This document shows positions 9,554-19,523 of a stretch of 64,000 bases of DNA, one piece after another. The stretch is from assembly GCA_015067495.1 (NCBI GenBank), contig SVMI01000003.1, positions 116,971-180,970 of the forward strand. The letters run 5' to 3'. The number at the start of each line of letters is the position of its first letter. Position 1 is the stretch's first letter. Origin of the DNA: Oscillospiraceae bacterium (GTDB taxonomy: Bacteria; Bacillota; Clostridia; Oscillospirales; Oscillospiraceae). A program made the position numbers and the translations under genes. The notes under the pieces were generated by a model. That model was not told the DNA's origin. It saw only the letters and a list, made by a program, of their open reading frames with translations, and did not search any database.

Positions 9554-10384
9554 TTATTCACGCAACGCGGCGTCGTAAACGACGTTTTTGGGAAGATCCA
9601 GCTCCTTGGCGGTCTGCTTGATGGCATCCTTGCGGGAAAGTCCCTGCTCCATCAGCTGCTGTACCCGTGCGGCGGCATCAGCGGTGGTAGCGACCTCTTT
9701 TTCTATAGCCGGCGCGCCGGCGACGATCAGGACAAATTCGCCCTTGGGAGCGTTCTCGGTGTATTTTTCCAGAGCTTCGCCCAAAGTTGTGCGGACGACC
9801 TCCTCGTGGAGCTTGGTCAGCTCACGGCACAAGCTGAGGGGGCGATCAGCACCGAAAACGGCAGCCATGTCTTCAAGCGTGTTGGTCAGCTTGTGAGGGG
9901 CTTCATAAAAGATCATAGTCCGGGTCTCGCCGATCAGGCTTTCCAGATGCTCCCGGCGGCTCTTTTTTGCGGTGGAGAGGAAGCCCTCGAAGCAAAATCT
10001 TCCCGTACTCTGTCCCGAGATGCTCAGCGCGGTGATGGCAGCGCAGGGACCGGGGATGGCGCAGACGGTAATGCCTGCTTCGGCGCACTGCTTTACCAGC
10101 TCCTCGCCGGGGTCGGAGATAGCGGGGCTTCCCGCATCGGACACCAGCGCGCAGGTTTCGCCTGCCAGAATCCGCTCGACAATTTTCTCGCCCTTGGCGG
10201 CCTTGTTATGCTCAAAGTAGCTGACAAGGCTTTTTTTAATGCCCAGATAGTTCAGGAGCTTCAGCGTGACACGGGTGTCCTCCGCGGCGATGAAATCCGC
10301 CTGCTCCAATGTTTCGCGGCAGCGCACGGAGATGTCTCCGAGATTGCCGATGGGGGTGGGTACCAGATAAAGCATTCCTGCCAT
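9554..10384 (-). CDS. rsmI: 16S rRNA (cytidine(1402)-2'-O)-methyltransferase
   Basis: LYLVPTPIGNLGDISVRCRETLEQADFIAAEDTRVTLKLLN; VSDAGSPAISDPG. Confidence 0.95.
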   Translation of the reverse strand: MAGMLYLVPTPIGNLGDISVRCRETLEQADFIAAEDTRVTLKLLNYLGIKKSLVSYFEHNKAAKGEKIVERILAGETCALVSDAGSPAISDPGEELVKQCAEAGITVCAIPGPCAAITALSISGQSTGRFCFEGFLSTAKKSRREHLESLIGETRTMIFYEAPHKLTNTLEDMAAVFGADRPLSLCRELTKLHEEVVRTTLGEALEKYTENAPKGEFVLIVAGAPAIEKEVATTADAAARVQQLMEQGLSRKDAIKQTAKELDLPKNVVYDAALRE

Positions 10385-10394
10385 GGTCTGCCTC

Positions 10395-11084
10395 CTAAAT
10401 GTGATAAATGGATCGGTAGTATTGTGAAGGGTTGCCGTCAGCGTCTTTCAGACATGCTTCCTCCCAAGTAAGTCCGGGTTTGCCGCCCTTGCGGCAGGAC
10501 AGAAGGATCAGACTGACCTGCCCGTCCGGCTTGTGTCGGACGGTGCAGAGGCGTTTCGGTTCAAGGGAATGGGCAGCGGCGCAGGCACAAAGCTGTGCAA
10601 GCCGCTCCGGCTTGTGAACCAAGAAAAAGTCGCCGCCGTATTTCAGCATTTTCGATGCGGCAGCGAAAAGCGCATCTGTGGTGCAGCAGTCGTCACGCCG
10701 CGCCAGCGGTGCTGTGCTGCTGGCGGGTCCGCCGGAATAGTAGGGGGGATTGGAAACGCAGCAGTCAAAGCTGCCAGGTATCAGATCCCCGGGGATCATA
10801 CGCAGGTCGGCGCATATACTTACCATACGCTCCTGAAGTGCGTTACGACGGATGTTTTCCAATGCTGCGTTATGCGCCGTCTCGTCCAGCTCAATGCCGG
10901 TGACGTGACAGGCGGTATCCTTCGCGCAGAGCAGAACGCCCAGCGTGCCGCAGCCGGAACCCAGATCCAGCGCCCGGGCGTTGGCAGGCAAACGGACGAA
11001 ATCCTGCAGCAGCATGGAATCGGTGCTGAGAGGGAAAGCACCGGCACAGATATCCAATGTAAAACCGTTCGACAGAAATTCCAT
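10395..11084 (-). CDS. tRNA1(Val) (adenine(37)-N6)-methyltransferase-like SAM methyltransferase (YfiC/TrmN6 family)
   Basis: DLGSGCGTLGVLLCAKDTACHVTGIELD and SNPPYYSGG; start at MEFLSNGFTLDI. Confidence 0.85.
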   Translation of the reverse strand: MEFLSNGFTLDICAGAFPLSTDSMLLQDFVRLPANARALDLGSGCGTLGVLLCAKDTACHVTGIELDETAHNAALENIRRNALQERMVSICADLRMIPGDLIPGSFDCCVSNPPYYSGGPASSTAPLARRDDCCTTDALFAAASKMLKYGGDFFLVHKPERLAQLCACAAAHSLEPKRLCTVRHKPDGQVSLILLSCRKGGKPGLTWEEACLKDADGNPSQYYRSIYHI

Positions 11085-11091
11085 AAAAACC

Positions 11092-11139
11092 TCAAAAAAA
11101 TCAGTCTGCGCAGCCGGGTAACCAGCCTGCGCAGACTGT
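11092..11139 (-). terminator. Terminator of the small ferredoxin gene
   Basis: Inverted repeat cagtctgcgcag...ctgcgcagactg followed by T-run on minus strand. Confidence 0.75.
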
Positions 11140-11154
11140 GTGCGTTCGGAAGAA

Positions 11155-11325
11155 TCAGCCTTCCTCAATAGCCTCAACGGGGCAGTTGTCGGCACAGGCG
11201 CCGCAGCTGACACAAACATCAGCATCGATGACGAACTTGTCTTCGCCCTCGGAGATAGCCTCGACGGGGCAGTTGTCAGCGCAGGAACCGCACTTGACAC
11301 AAGCATCAGTGATATTGTAAGCCAT
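11155..11325 (-). CDS. 2x[4Fe-4S] ferredoxin, 56 aa (below the length cut of the ORF track)
   Basis: Manual translation MAYNITDACVKCGSCADNCPVEAISEGEDKFVIDADVCVSCGACADNCPVEAIEEG; GGAGGG RBS. Confidence 0.95.
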   Translation of the reverse strand: MAYNITDACVKCGSCADNCPVEAISEGEDKFVIDADVCVSCGACADNCPVEAIEEG

Positions 11326-11485
11326 GATTTTCCCTCCATTATGTGTATTTCATGCCTTATGCCGCAAGGGCACAAGCGCACCTTTATTCTAGCATGGATT
11401 TCAGAAAACGCAATCCCTTTTTTGAAATCTTCCGTATATTTTTTGTCAGCAGGGGCAAAAATTTCCATTCAGGGAGTGATTGGGA

Positions 11486-13808
11486 GTTGCGATACGAAGA
11501 AAAAACAGTCCGCCTGATCATGGATGCGGCGGAAATCGCACGGGGGATGGGTCACAGCTTTGTGGGCAGCGAGCATCTGCTTCTGGCACTGAGCAGCAGC
11601 CCCGGCTGGATCGCGCAGGTGCTTGCGGGCTGCGGCATGAGCTTTCCCTTCGGAGAAGCGGCACTGCGATCCGGCTTTGGCTGCGGGTCACCCAGCTTAC
11701 CACTGCCGCAGGGACTGACAATCGGTGCAAAAAACACCCTGCGGGGAGCGTACACAGAAGCGCGGGCGCAAGGCTGCACAAAGATTCGGTGCAGCCACGT
11801 GTTTTTGTCACTGCTGCGCGGTGAGGAGTCCGGCGCGCAGCGGCTTCTGTCCCTTTTCTGTAAAGATCGAAACGAATTATTTACCCAAACCATTACCTGT
11901 ATCCGACGGCTGGAGCAGCCGCGGCAGGAGAATTTGAAGGAGGCGGTCAAAACGAAACTGTTGGAACAATTCAGTGAGGATCTGCTTTTGAAGGCAGCGG
12001 AGATGGATCCCGTGATCGGCAGAGAGCAGGAGATCGACGCGGTGATCGGTATTCTTTGCCGAAAAAACAAGAATAATCCCGCTCTCATCGGCGAGCCGGG
12101 CGTCGGCAAAACAGCCATTGCAGAGGGCTTGGCACAGCGGATGTCGGTGGGCAACGTGCCGCCGCAGCTGAAGGACAAACGGCTCATCAGCCTGAATATG
12201 GCAAATCTGGTCGCCGGAACAAAATACCGCGGCGAATTTGAAGAGCGGCTGCGGGATGTTCTGGCGGAGATCAGACGCTGCGGCGACATCATTTTGTTTG
12301 TGGACGAAATGCACACCATCGTCGGTGCGGGTGCTGCCGAAGGCGCCATCGATGCGGCAAATATCTTCAAGCCCGCTTTGGGCAGGGGAGAGCTGCAGCT
12401 TTTGGGTGCGACCACTTTGACGGAATACAAAAAATATATCGAAAAAGATCCGGCATTGGAGCGGCGTTTTCGTCCCGTTATGATCGAAGAGCCTGATCGG
12501 GAGGCGACCCTTGCCATTCTGGAAGGGATCAGACCGGGGCTGGAGCGTCACCATAGAATGCGCATCATGCCCGAGGCAGTAGAAGCGGCACTGCAGCTGT
12601 CGGTGCGGTATCTTCCTGATTTGTTTCTGCCGGACAAGGCAATCGATCTGCTGGATGAGGGTGCATCCCATGCCCGTATGGACGATATGCAGAGCAGACA
12701 TATCATCACCCAGCAGAATCTGGAGCAGGCACTCAGTGAGGCGGTGCGGGAGAGCCGGTTTGAAAAGGCGGCGGAGATCCGTGACAAAATGCGAAAAATG
12801 TCAGTCTCGGAAGATAAAAGACGTCCACGGGTGGTAACGGCGACGGATGTGGCTTGGGCGGTATCCGCCCGAACGGGTATTCCCGTTGGGCGGCTGACTG
12901 CGGATCAGCGGCAGCGGCTTTTGGAGCTGGAGCAGATCCTCGGCGCGTCGGTAATAGGGCAGGAGAAGGCGGTGCGGAGGGTGGCAGAAGCAGTACGGCG
13001 GGGCTTTTCCGGCATCTGCGACGAGAACCGACCGATTGCGTGCCTGCTTTTTTCAGGTCCGACGGGTGTCGGTAAGACGGAGCTTTGTCGTGCGCTGGCG
13101 GAGGAGATGTACGGCAGCCGGGACGCGATGATCAGGCTCGATATGACGGAGTATATCGAAAAGCAGTCTGTTGCCCGTCTGATCGGCGCACCTCCCGGCT
13201 ATGTGGGCTATGAGGAGGGCGGCAAGCTGACCGAAGCGGTGCGCCGTCGTCCTTACTCGCTGGTGCTGCTGGATGAATTGGAAAAGGCACATCCTGATGT
13301 ATTGGGGCTGTTGCTCCAGATCATGGAGGAAGGCATACTGACCGATGCCGGTGGACGGCATGTCAGCTTCCGAAATACCATCGTGGTTATGACCTCCAAT
13401 GTGGGCGGGGAGATCCGCGGTGACGGATTAGGCTTCCGCCCGGAGGGGAGCGGCACCCAGCGGGAGGAAGCACTTCGTCAGGCGTTCTTGCCGGAGTTTC
13501 TGGGGCGTCTTGATCAGATCGTTGCCTTCGAGCCGTTGGGTAAGGAGGAACTGGTCCAGATCGCACAGAAATACCTGAAACAGCTTGCCCTGCGGACACA
13601 GAAGCTGGGCATTCGTTTGGAATTTAGTGAGGAGCTGTCTGCATTTCTTGCAGGTCAATGCAAAGAGCGAACCGGCGCGCGGAATTTGCGCCGTCTTGTG
13701 CAGGAGCAGGTGGAAGCACCGCTGGCAAGCAGGTTGCTGCAAAGCGCGAAAAAACCGTCCTGCATCCGGGCAGAGACTGATCAGGGGATGGTCTGTTTCC
13801 AAATTTAA
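11486..13808 (+). CDS. clpC: ATP-dependent Clp protease ATP-binding subunit (ClpC-like); start codon uncertain (possible TTG near 11486 or ATG 11521)
   Basis: Clp N-domain repeats, Walker A GEPGVGKTAIAEGLAQR and GPTGVGKTELCRALAEEM, UVR-like ESRFEKAAEIRDKM, GLGF loop. Confidence 0.85.
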
Positions 13809-13890
13809 GCAAATAATATAGAACAAGCGTTCGAAAATTGGGATTTCAGGGTGTTTTTGCAGAAAATTTGCATTTTTTTAGAAAAAAAGA

Positions 13891-13919
13891 TTGATTTTTC
13901 AGAAACAAGGTATTATACT
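13891..13919 (+). promoter_or_regulatory. Promoter of the dcw cluster
   Basis: TTGATT - 17 bp - TATACT. Confidence 0.8.
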
Positions 13920-13927
13920 GTCATTAA

Positions 13928-13965
13928 GTGGAGTAAAAGGGATGCAAAGTGGAGCAAAATGGAGG
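13928..13965 (+). promoter_or_regulatory. Candidate MraZ operator: about 10-bp-spaced TGGAG-type repeats in the mraZ leader
   Basis: gTGGAGtaaaaGGGATgcaaagTGGAGcaaaaTGGAGg, repeat starts about 13929/13939/13950/13960. Confidence 0.7.
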
Positions 13966-13977
13966 AGGTGAGCATCA

Positions 13978-14406
13978 ATGATCGGCAAATATCCCGCAAA
14001 ACTGGACGACAAGAACCGTTTGATCGTCCCTGCAAAGCTGCGCGAAGAGCTGGGTGAAGACTTTTACGTCACGTTGGGCGTAAACTGCGGTCATCGATGC
14101 CTGACCATCTACACTTCTCCCGACTGGCAGACCCTGAGCGATAACTACAACACCCTGCCCATTTCTCAGAAGGGTGCTGCAACCAGCCTGATCTTCATGA
14201 ACGCCGTTGAATGCGAACCCGACAGGCAGTTCCGCTTCAGCCTTTCCCAGTTTTTGCTGAGCTACGCGGGAATCGGCAAGGAAGTCATGATCGTCGGTCG
14301 TGCAGGTCAGGCAGAGATCTGGGACATGAACGAATTTGAAGCCTTCGAGGCGGAAAATCTTACACCTGAAAAGCTGCTGGCATCGCTGGAGGCGATCGGA
14401 CTATGA
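13978..14406 (+). CDS. mraZ: Division/cell wall cluster transcriptional repressor MraZ
   Basis: MIGKYPAKLDDKNRLIVPAKLREELGEDFYVTLG; upstream of rsmH. Confidence 0.96.
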   Translation: MIGKYPAKLDDKNRLIVPAKLREELGEDFYVTLGVNCGHRCLTIYTSPDWQTLSDNYNTLPISQKGAATSLIFMNAVECEPDRQFRFSLSQFLLSYAGIGKEVMIVGRAGQAEIWDMNEFEAFEAENLTPEKLLASLEAIGL

Positions 14407-15338
14407 GTGAGTTTCATCATGTGTCCGTGCTGCTGGGCGAATGCATTGAGGGACTGAATATTAAGCCGGACGGCATCTATGTGGACGGCACGCTGGGCGG
14501 CGCGGGACATTCTTTTCAGATCGCGTCCCGTTTGACCACCGGCAGACTGATCGGTATTGACCGTGACCCTGTGGCACTGAAGGCGGCAGGGGAGCGACTG
14601 ACACCTTACAGCGACCGGGTGACGTTGGTACACTCCAATTTCTGTAACATCGACAAGGTACTGGAGGATTTGGATATCGACGGCGTGGATGGCATCCTGT
14701 TGGATCTGGGCGTGTCCTCTCCGCAGCTGGACGATGCCCAGCGCGGTTTTTCCTATATGGCAGATGCGCCGCTGGATATGCGCATGAATAACGATGACAT
14801 TCTCACAGCGGAAGCTGTTGTGAACACGTGGTCTTATGAAGAGCTGCGGCGCATCCTCTTCGATTACGGCGAGGAGCGCTATGCGCCTCAGATCGCGGCA
14901 AACATCTGCCGCAAGCGTGAAGAAAAGAAAATCGCTACCACTCTTGAACTGGTAGACGTGATCCGCGGCGCGATGCCTGCTGCAGCTCTGCGGGAGAAGC
15001 AGCATCCGGCAAAGCGCAGCTTTCAGGCGATCCGCATCGCCGTCAACGATGAGCTGGGTGCGGTGCGTCAGGTGATGGATGCCGCCATTCCGAAGCTGAA
15101 TCCCGGCGGCAGACTGGCGATCATTACCTTCCATTCCTTGGAAGACAGAATTGTCAAAAACGGCATGAACGATGCGGCGAAGGGCTGCATCTGTCCGCCG
15201 AGCTTCCCGGTCTGTGTCTGTGGCAAAAAGCCGCAGGTTAAGATCATTACCCGCAAGCCGATCGTTTCCGGCGAGGATGAATTGGAACGAAACCCCAGAG
15301 CGCGCAGCGCGAAGCTGCGTATCTGCGAGAAGATTTAA
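14403..15338 (+). CDS. rsmH: 16S rRNA (cytosine(1402)-N4)-methyltransferase
   Basis: FHHVSVLLGECIEGLNIKPDGIYVDGTLGGAGHS; AKRSFQAIRIAVNDEL. Confidence 0.97.
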   Translation: MSEFHHVSVLLGECIEGLNIKPDGIYVDGTLGGAGHSFQIASRLTTGRLIGIDRDPVALKAAGERLTPYSDRVTLVHSNFCNIDKVLEDLDIDGVDGILLDLGVSSPQLDDAQRGFSYMADAPLDMRMNNDDILTAEAVVNTWSYEELRRILFDYGEERYAPQIAANICRKREEKKIATTLELVDVIRGAMPAAALREKQHPAKRSFQAIRIAVNDELGAVRQVMDAAIPKLNPGGRLAIITFHSLEDRIVKNGMNDAAKGCICPPSFPVCVCGKKPQVKIITRKPIVSGEDELERNPRARSAKLRICEKI

Positions 15339-15356
15339 CGAAGGAGGGGACTTTTC

Positions 15357-15824
15357 GTGGCAAAGCAGTCTGATGTCCGATATATCAATCATTATGTGTC
15401 CGGCTCGCTGGCTTACCGGCAAGAGGAAAAGTCCCGCCGGAAGAGCAATGCTCAGCTGCCGAAGCTGAAGCCCAATCAGAAGATCGTGATCCCTGTCGAT
15501 CCGCTGGCGATGATCGGCATCGTCCTTGCCTTTGTGCTGATGATCACGATGATCGTGTCCGTGGTTCATTGGAATCAGGCACAAAAGGAAACAGAGGCAC
15601 TGAAGAATTACGTCGCTGCCCTGCAGGAGGAGAATCTCCGCCTTCAGGATACATACAAGTCCGGCTATGACCCGGATGAGATTCGTGAAATCGCGTTGAA
15701 TATGGGCATGATCCCCGCGGATCAGGCGACCCACATTCAGATGCAGGTGGTCGTACCGCAGGTCGAGGAGCAGCCTGAGGGCTGGGCGGCTGTTTGGGCA
15801 TTTATACTGGGAATGTTTGCATAA
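15357..15824 (+). CDS. FtsL-like cell division protein (GTG start)
   Basis: Single TM helix followed by coiled coil; position between rsmH and PBP. Confidence 0.75.
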   Translation: MAKQSDVRYINHYVSGSLAYRQEEKSRRKSNAQLPKLKPNQKIVIPVDPLAMIGIVLAFVLMITMIVSVVHWNQAQKETEALKNYVAALQEENLRLQDTYKSGYDPDEIREIALNMGMIPADQATHIQMQVVVPQVEEQPEGWAAVWAFILGMFA

Positions 15825-15926
15825 TATTTCGGAAGGCCAATATGATTGAGATAGCTGCAATGGGCGGCGAGGGATTCCCTTGCTGCCCATTGAAAGCCTA
15901 AAGCCAATCAGAAAGGCCGGTGTCCT

Positions 15927-18050
15927 ATGCCGAAAAAGGCAAAAAAGCGAAGCTACGCCCGTATCCGCGCGGATTCGGGGCATCACAGAAGGATTTTGAT
16001 CATCATGGCGGTGCTGGGCATGCTGGCATTCTTGCCGGTGGGCTTGCAGCTTTATCAGCTGATGATCACGGATTACGATTATTTTTCCAATCTTGCTCTG
16101 CGCAATCAGACAAGAACCACTGCTGTCACAGCACATCGCGGTACGATCTACGATGCAAACATGAACATTCTTGCGATTTCCGAAACAGTGGAGAATGTCT
16201 ACCTTGATCCTCATGAGCTGAAGCAGTCCAAGGCAGATCTTGACAAAATTTCCGCCGATCTGGCGCAGCTGCTGGATCTGGATGCCCAATGGATCGCCGC
16301 CCGCGGAAAAGACCTGACCAAGCGGTATCAGCAGATCGCCGCGCGGGTAGAGCAGGACACGGCAGCGCAGATCCGAAGCTACATCAATACAAATCACATC
16401 TCCGGCATCCATCTGGAGCCAAGCTCGAAGCGAAGCTATCCCTACGGAACGTTGGCGGCGCAGGTCATCGGCTTTACCAATGCTTCCAACACCGGCTCTG
16501 AGGGCGTCGAGGCGGCATATAATTCCTATCTGGAAGGAAAAGCCGGCAAGGTGATCACCACCAAGGGCAATAACGAGATGGATATGCCCTTTTCCTACGA
16601 AAATTACGTGCAGGCGATCCCGGGGTGCAGCGTTGTTCTGACCCTCGACACCACTGTGCAGGCATGTCTTGAAAAGCAAATGCAGACCGCTATTGAGCGT
16701 TACGATGTTCAAAACGGCGCGTTTGGCATCGTAATGGAGGTCAAAACCGGGAAGATCCTCGCTATGGCGACTCTCGGAAGCTATGACCCGAACAACTACC
16801 TTGAGATCGCTGATCCTCAGGCACTGCTGGAGGTAGAGCAGCTTAAGACGGATTACCTGATGCATCCTGAGGACACACAGGCATATCGTGACGGCAAGGC
16901 TGCCTATGAAACGGCAGTATCCGCCGCGCGGCTCAAGCAATGGCGAAACAGGGTGATCTCTGACGGCTATGAGCCGGGGTCGACCTTCAAGGTGCTGACC
17001 ATGGCGGCTGCGCTGGACTGCGGCGCGATCGACCTGAATACAAGCTTTCACTGCTCCGGCGCGGAGAAAATACCGGGGCGGTCACAATTACTGCACTGCT
17101 GGCGCTCCACCGGTCACGGTGCAGAAAAAACACCTCAAGCACTTCAAAATTCCTGCAACATCGCTTTTGCACATATCGCCCTGAAGCTGGGCGGTGAGCG
17201 GTTTTATGATTACATCAGCCGCTTTGGCATCAGGGAAAAGACCGGCATTGATCTGGCAGGGGAGAGCAAGGGCGTCTTCTTCTCAAAAGAGCTGATCGTT
17301 GACACCGAAAAGTGGGGAACAGCATCCCTGACCTCCGGCTCCTTCGGACAGACCTTTAAGCTGACACCGCTGCAGCTGGTGCGGGCGATCTCGGCAGTGG
17401 TCAACGGCGGCAACCTGATGGAGCCGTACATCGTGTCCGAGGTACTGGATCACAACGATCAGACAGTCTTGAAGCAAGAACCGACGGTGACCCGTCAGGT
17501 GATCAGCCCGGAAACATCGAAGACCATGTGCGGTCTTTTGGAGTCAGTCGTGGCGGTCGGAACGGCAAAAAATGCCTCTGTTGCCGGATTTTCCATAGGT
17601 GGAAAGACGGGAACAAGTGAAAAAATAGACATATTAGACGAGAATGGATCGCCGACGCTCGATAAAATCGTATCATTTGTGGGGATTGCGCCGATGGACG
17701 ATCCACAGTATATTGTATTGGTGGCACTGGACACCCCGTCCCGCGAGACCGGGCTGTATATTTCGGGCGGCATGATGGCGGCACCGACGGTTGGTGCGGT
17801 GATGGCGGACATCCTGCCTTATCTTGGCGTGCAGCGAACGGCATCGGAGGACACGAATAAAGACGTGACAGTTCCAGATCTGATGGGCATGTCCCCGGAG
17901 CAGGTCACAAAGGAACTGAAAGCTGTTGGCTTGACCGCCAAGTGCGTCGGCACGGGCGAAGCAGCGACACAGCAAATACCGCAAGCCGGTCAAAGCGTTC
18001 CGGCGGGCAGTGAGATCCTGGTATATTTCGAAGAAAAAGACCCGACATGA
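15927..18050 (+). CDS. Penicillin-binding protein 2/SpoVD-FtsI-like transpeptidase with C-terminal PASTA domain
   Basis: GYEPGSTFKVLTMAAALD (SxxK), KTGTSEK, VTVPDLMGMSPEQVTKELKAVGL PASTA. Confidence 0.93.
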   Translation: MPKKAKKRSYARIRADSGHHRRILIIMAVLGMLAFLPVGLQLYQLMITDYDYFSNLALRNQTRTTAVTAHRGTIYDANMNILAISETVENVYLDPHELKQSKADLDKISADLAQLLDLDAQWIAARGKDLTKRYQQIAARVEQDTAAQIRSYINTNHISGIHLEPSSKRSYPYGTLAAQVIGFTNASNTGSEGVEAAYNSYLEGKAGKVITTKGNNEMDMPFSYENYVQAIPGCSVVLTLDTTVQACLEKQMQTAIERYDVQNGAFGIVMEVKTGKILAMATLGSYDPNNYLEIADPQALLEVEQLKTDYLMHPEDTQAYRDGKAAYETAVSAARLKQWRNRVISDGYEPGSTFKVLTMAAALDCGAIDLNTSFHCSGAEKIPGRSQLLHCWRSTGHGAEKTPQALQNSCNIAFAHIALKLGGERFYDYISRFGIREKTGIDLAGESKGVFFSKELIVDTEKWGTASLTSGSFGQTFKLTPLQLVRAISAVVNGGNLMEPYIVSEVLDHNDQTVLKQEPTVTRQVISPETSKTMCGLLESVVAVGTAKNASVAGFSIGGKTGTSEKIDILDENGSPTLDKIVSFVGIAPMDDPQYIVLVALDTPSRETGLYISGGMMAAPTVGAVMADILPYLGVQRTASEDTNKDVTVPDLMGMSPEQVTKELKAVGLTAKCVGTGEAATQQIPQAGQSVPAGSEILVYFEEKDPT

Positions 18051-18067
18051 ACGGGAAAGGAGTTACC

Positions 18068-19519
18068 ATGAAACTGAAAGAGCTTCTTGCGGGTGTTTCC
18101 GTGCTGGAATGCACCGCAGACATGGAACTGGATATTGCAGGCGTTTGCCACGACACGAGAAAGCAGATGGCTCCCGGCAGCCTTTTTGTGGCATTGACGG
18201 GCTTTGCCTTTGACGGGAACAAGTATATCCCTATGGCGTTGGAAAAGGGTGCTGCGGTGATTGTAACGGCGAAGAAGCCGGAAAGTGACATCCCCTATGT
18301 GCTGGTTGAGTCTGATCGCCTTGCGCTGGCGCAGATCGGCGCGAATTACTACGGACATCCGGCACGCAGCATGACCATGATCGGCATCACCGGCACCAAC
18401 GGCAAGACCTCCACGACCCTGCTTCTGAAGCACGTTTTGGAGGTGACGCTGGGCGCGAAGGTCGGCTTGATCGGTACGATGGAAAACCTGATCGGTGACT
18501 GTGTCATCCCCACCGAGCGAACGACCCCCGAAAGCTTTGAGCTGCAGGGCTTATTTGCCCAAATGCGGGATGCCGGCTGCACCCATGTGGTGATGGAGGT
18601 GTCGTCCCACGCCGTCGCGCTGCACCGGGTGGGCGGAGTTCACTATGATGTGGCTGCCTTCACCAATCTGACAGAGGATCATCTGGATTTCCACAAGACC
18701 ATGGAAGCCTACTGCGATGCCAAAGCAGAGCTGTTTGCCCATTGTGACAAGGCGGTCATCAATCTTGACAGCCCGTGGGCGGAGCGCTTCAATGCCCGCG
18801 CGCCGGAAAGCCGCATCCGCTATTCCATGGAGAAGCCTGCGGAGCTTTATGCTTCGGATGCGGAGCTTCGTTCTGACGGTGTCAGCTTTATCGCCCATTA
18901 CGGCGAGGAGACAGCAACGGTCAGTCTGCCGATTCCCGGCGGCTTTGCGGTCAGTAACGCGCTGACCACGTTAGGCGTCGCGTTGCAGCTGGGCATCAAG
19001 CTTTCGGAGGCGGCAGCTGCACTTAAAACAGCAAAGGGCGTGCGGGGCAGAGTGGAGGTCGTTCCCACCCCGGGTAAGCCTTATACTGTACTGATCGACT
19101 ATGCCCATACCCCCGACGGCTTGGAAAATGTCCTTGGCTCGGTTCAGACCTACTGCAAGGGCAGATTGATCGCGGTGTTCGGCTGCGGCGGTGACCGGGA
19201 TCCCATCAAACGTCCCATCATGGGCAAAATCGGCGTGGAAATGGCGGATCTGGCGGTCATTACCTCCGATAATCCCCGCACGGAAGACCCGGAAGCGATC
19301 ATTGAGGACATCGTCAAGGGTCTGCCGGAGGGCGCGAAAAACTACGTTGTCATCTGCGACCGACGAAAAGCGATCCGTTATGCTATGGACATTGCGACGA
19401 AAGATGATATAATTGTGTTGGCAGGCAAAGGCCATGAAACCTATCAGGAGATCAACGGCGTGAAGCATCATCTCGACGAGCGGGAGGAAGTAACAGCACA
19501 CCTGATGGAAATGAGGTAA
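18068..19519 (+). CDS. murE: UDP-N-acetylmuramoyl-tripeptide synthetase MurE
   Basis: GITGTNGKTSTTLLLKHVLE, DHLDFHKTMEAYCDAK, DNPRTEDPEAI. Confidence 0.96.
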   Translation: MKLKELLAGVSVLECTADMELDIAGVCHDTRKQMAPGSLFVALTGFAFDGNKYIPMALEKGAAVIVTAKKPESDIPYVLVESDRLALAQIGANYYGHPARSMTMIGITGTNGKTSTTLLLKHVLEVTLGAKVGLIGTMENLIGDCVIPTERTTPESFELQGLFAQMRDAGCTHVVMEVSSHAVALHRVGGVHYDVAAFTNLTEDHLDFHKTMEAYCDAKAELFAHCDKAVINLDSPWAERFNARAPESRIRYSMEKPAELYASDAELRSDGVSFIAHYGEETATVSLPIPGGFAVSNALTTLGVALQLGIKLSEAAAALKTAKGVRGRVEVVPTPGKPYTVLIDYAHTPDGLENVLGSVQTYCKGRLIAVFGCGGDRDPIKRPIMGKIGVEMADLAVITSDNPRTEDPEAIIEDIVKGLPEGAKNYVVICDRRKAIRYAMDIATKDDIIVLAGKGHETYQEINGVKHHLDEREEVTAHLMEMR

Positions 19520-19523
19520 GCGT

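Noticed and set aside
10395-11468. 357-aa version of the methyltransferase ORF
   Set aside because: N-terminal extension reads the ferredoxin gene out of frame; true start is near 11084
14307-17051. 914-aa minus-strand ORF across mraZ, rsmH, ftsL and PBP
   Set aside because: Shadow ORF spanning several clear plus-strand genes
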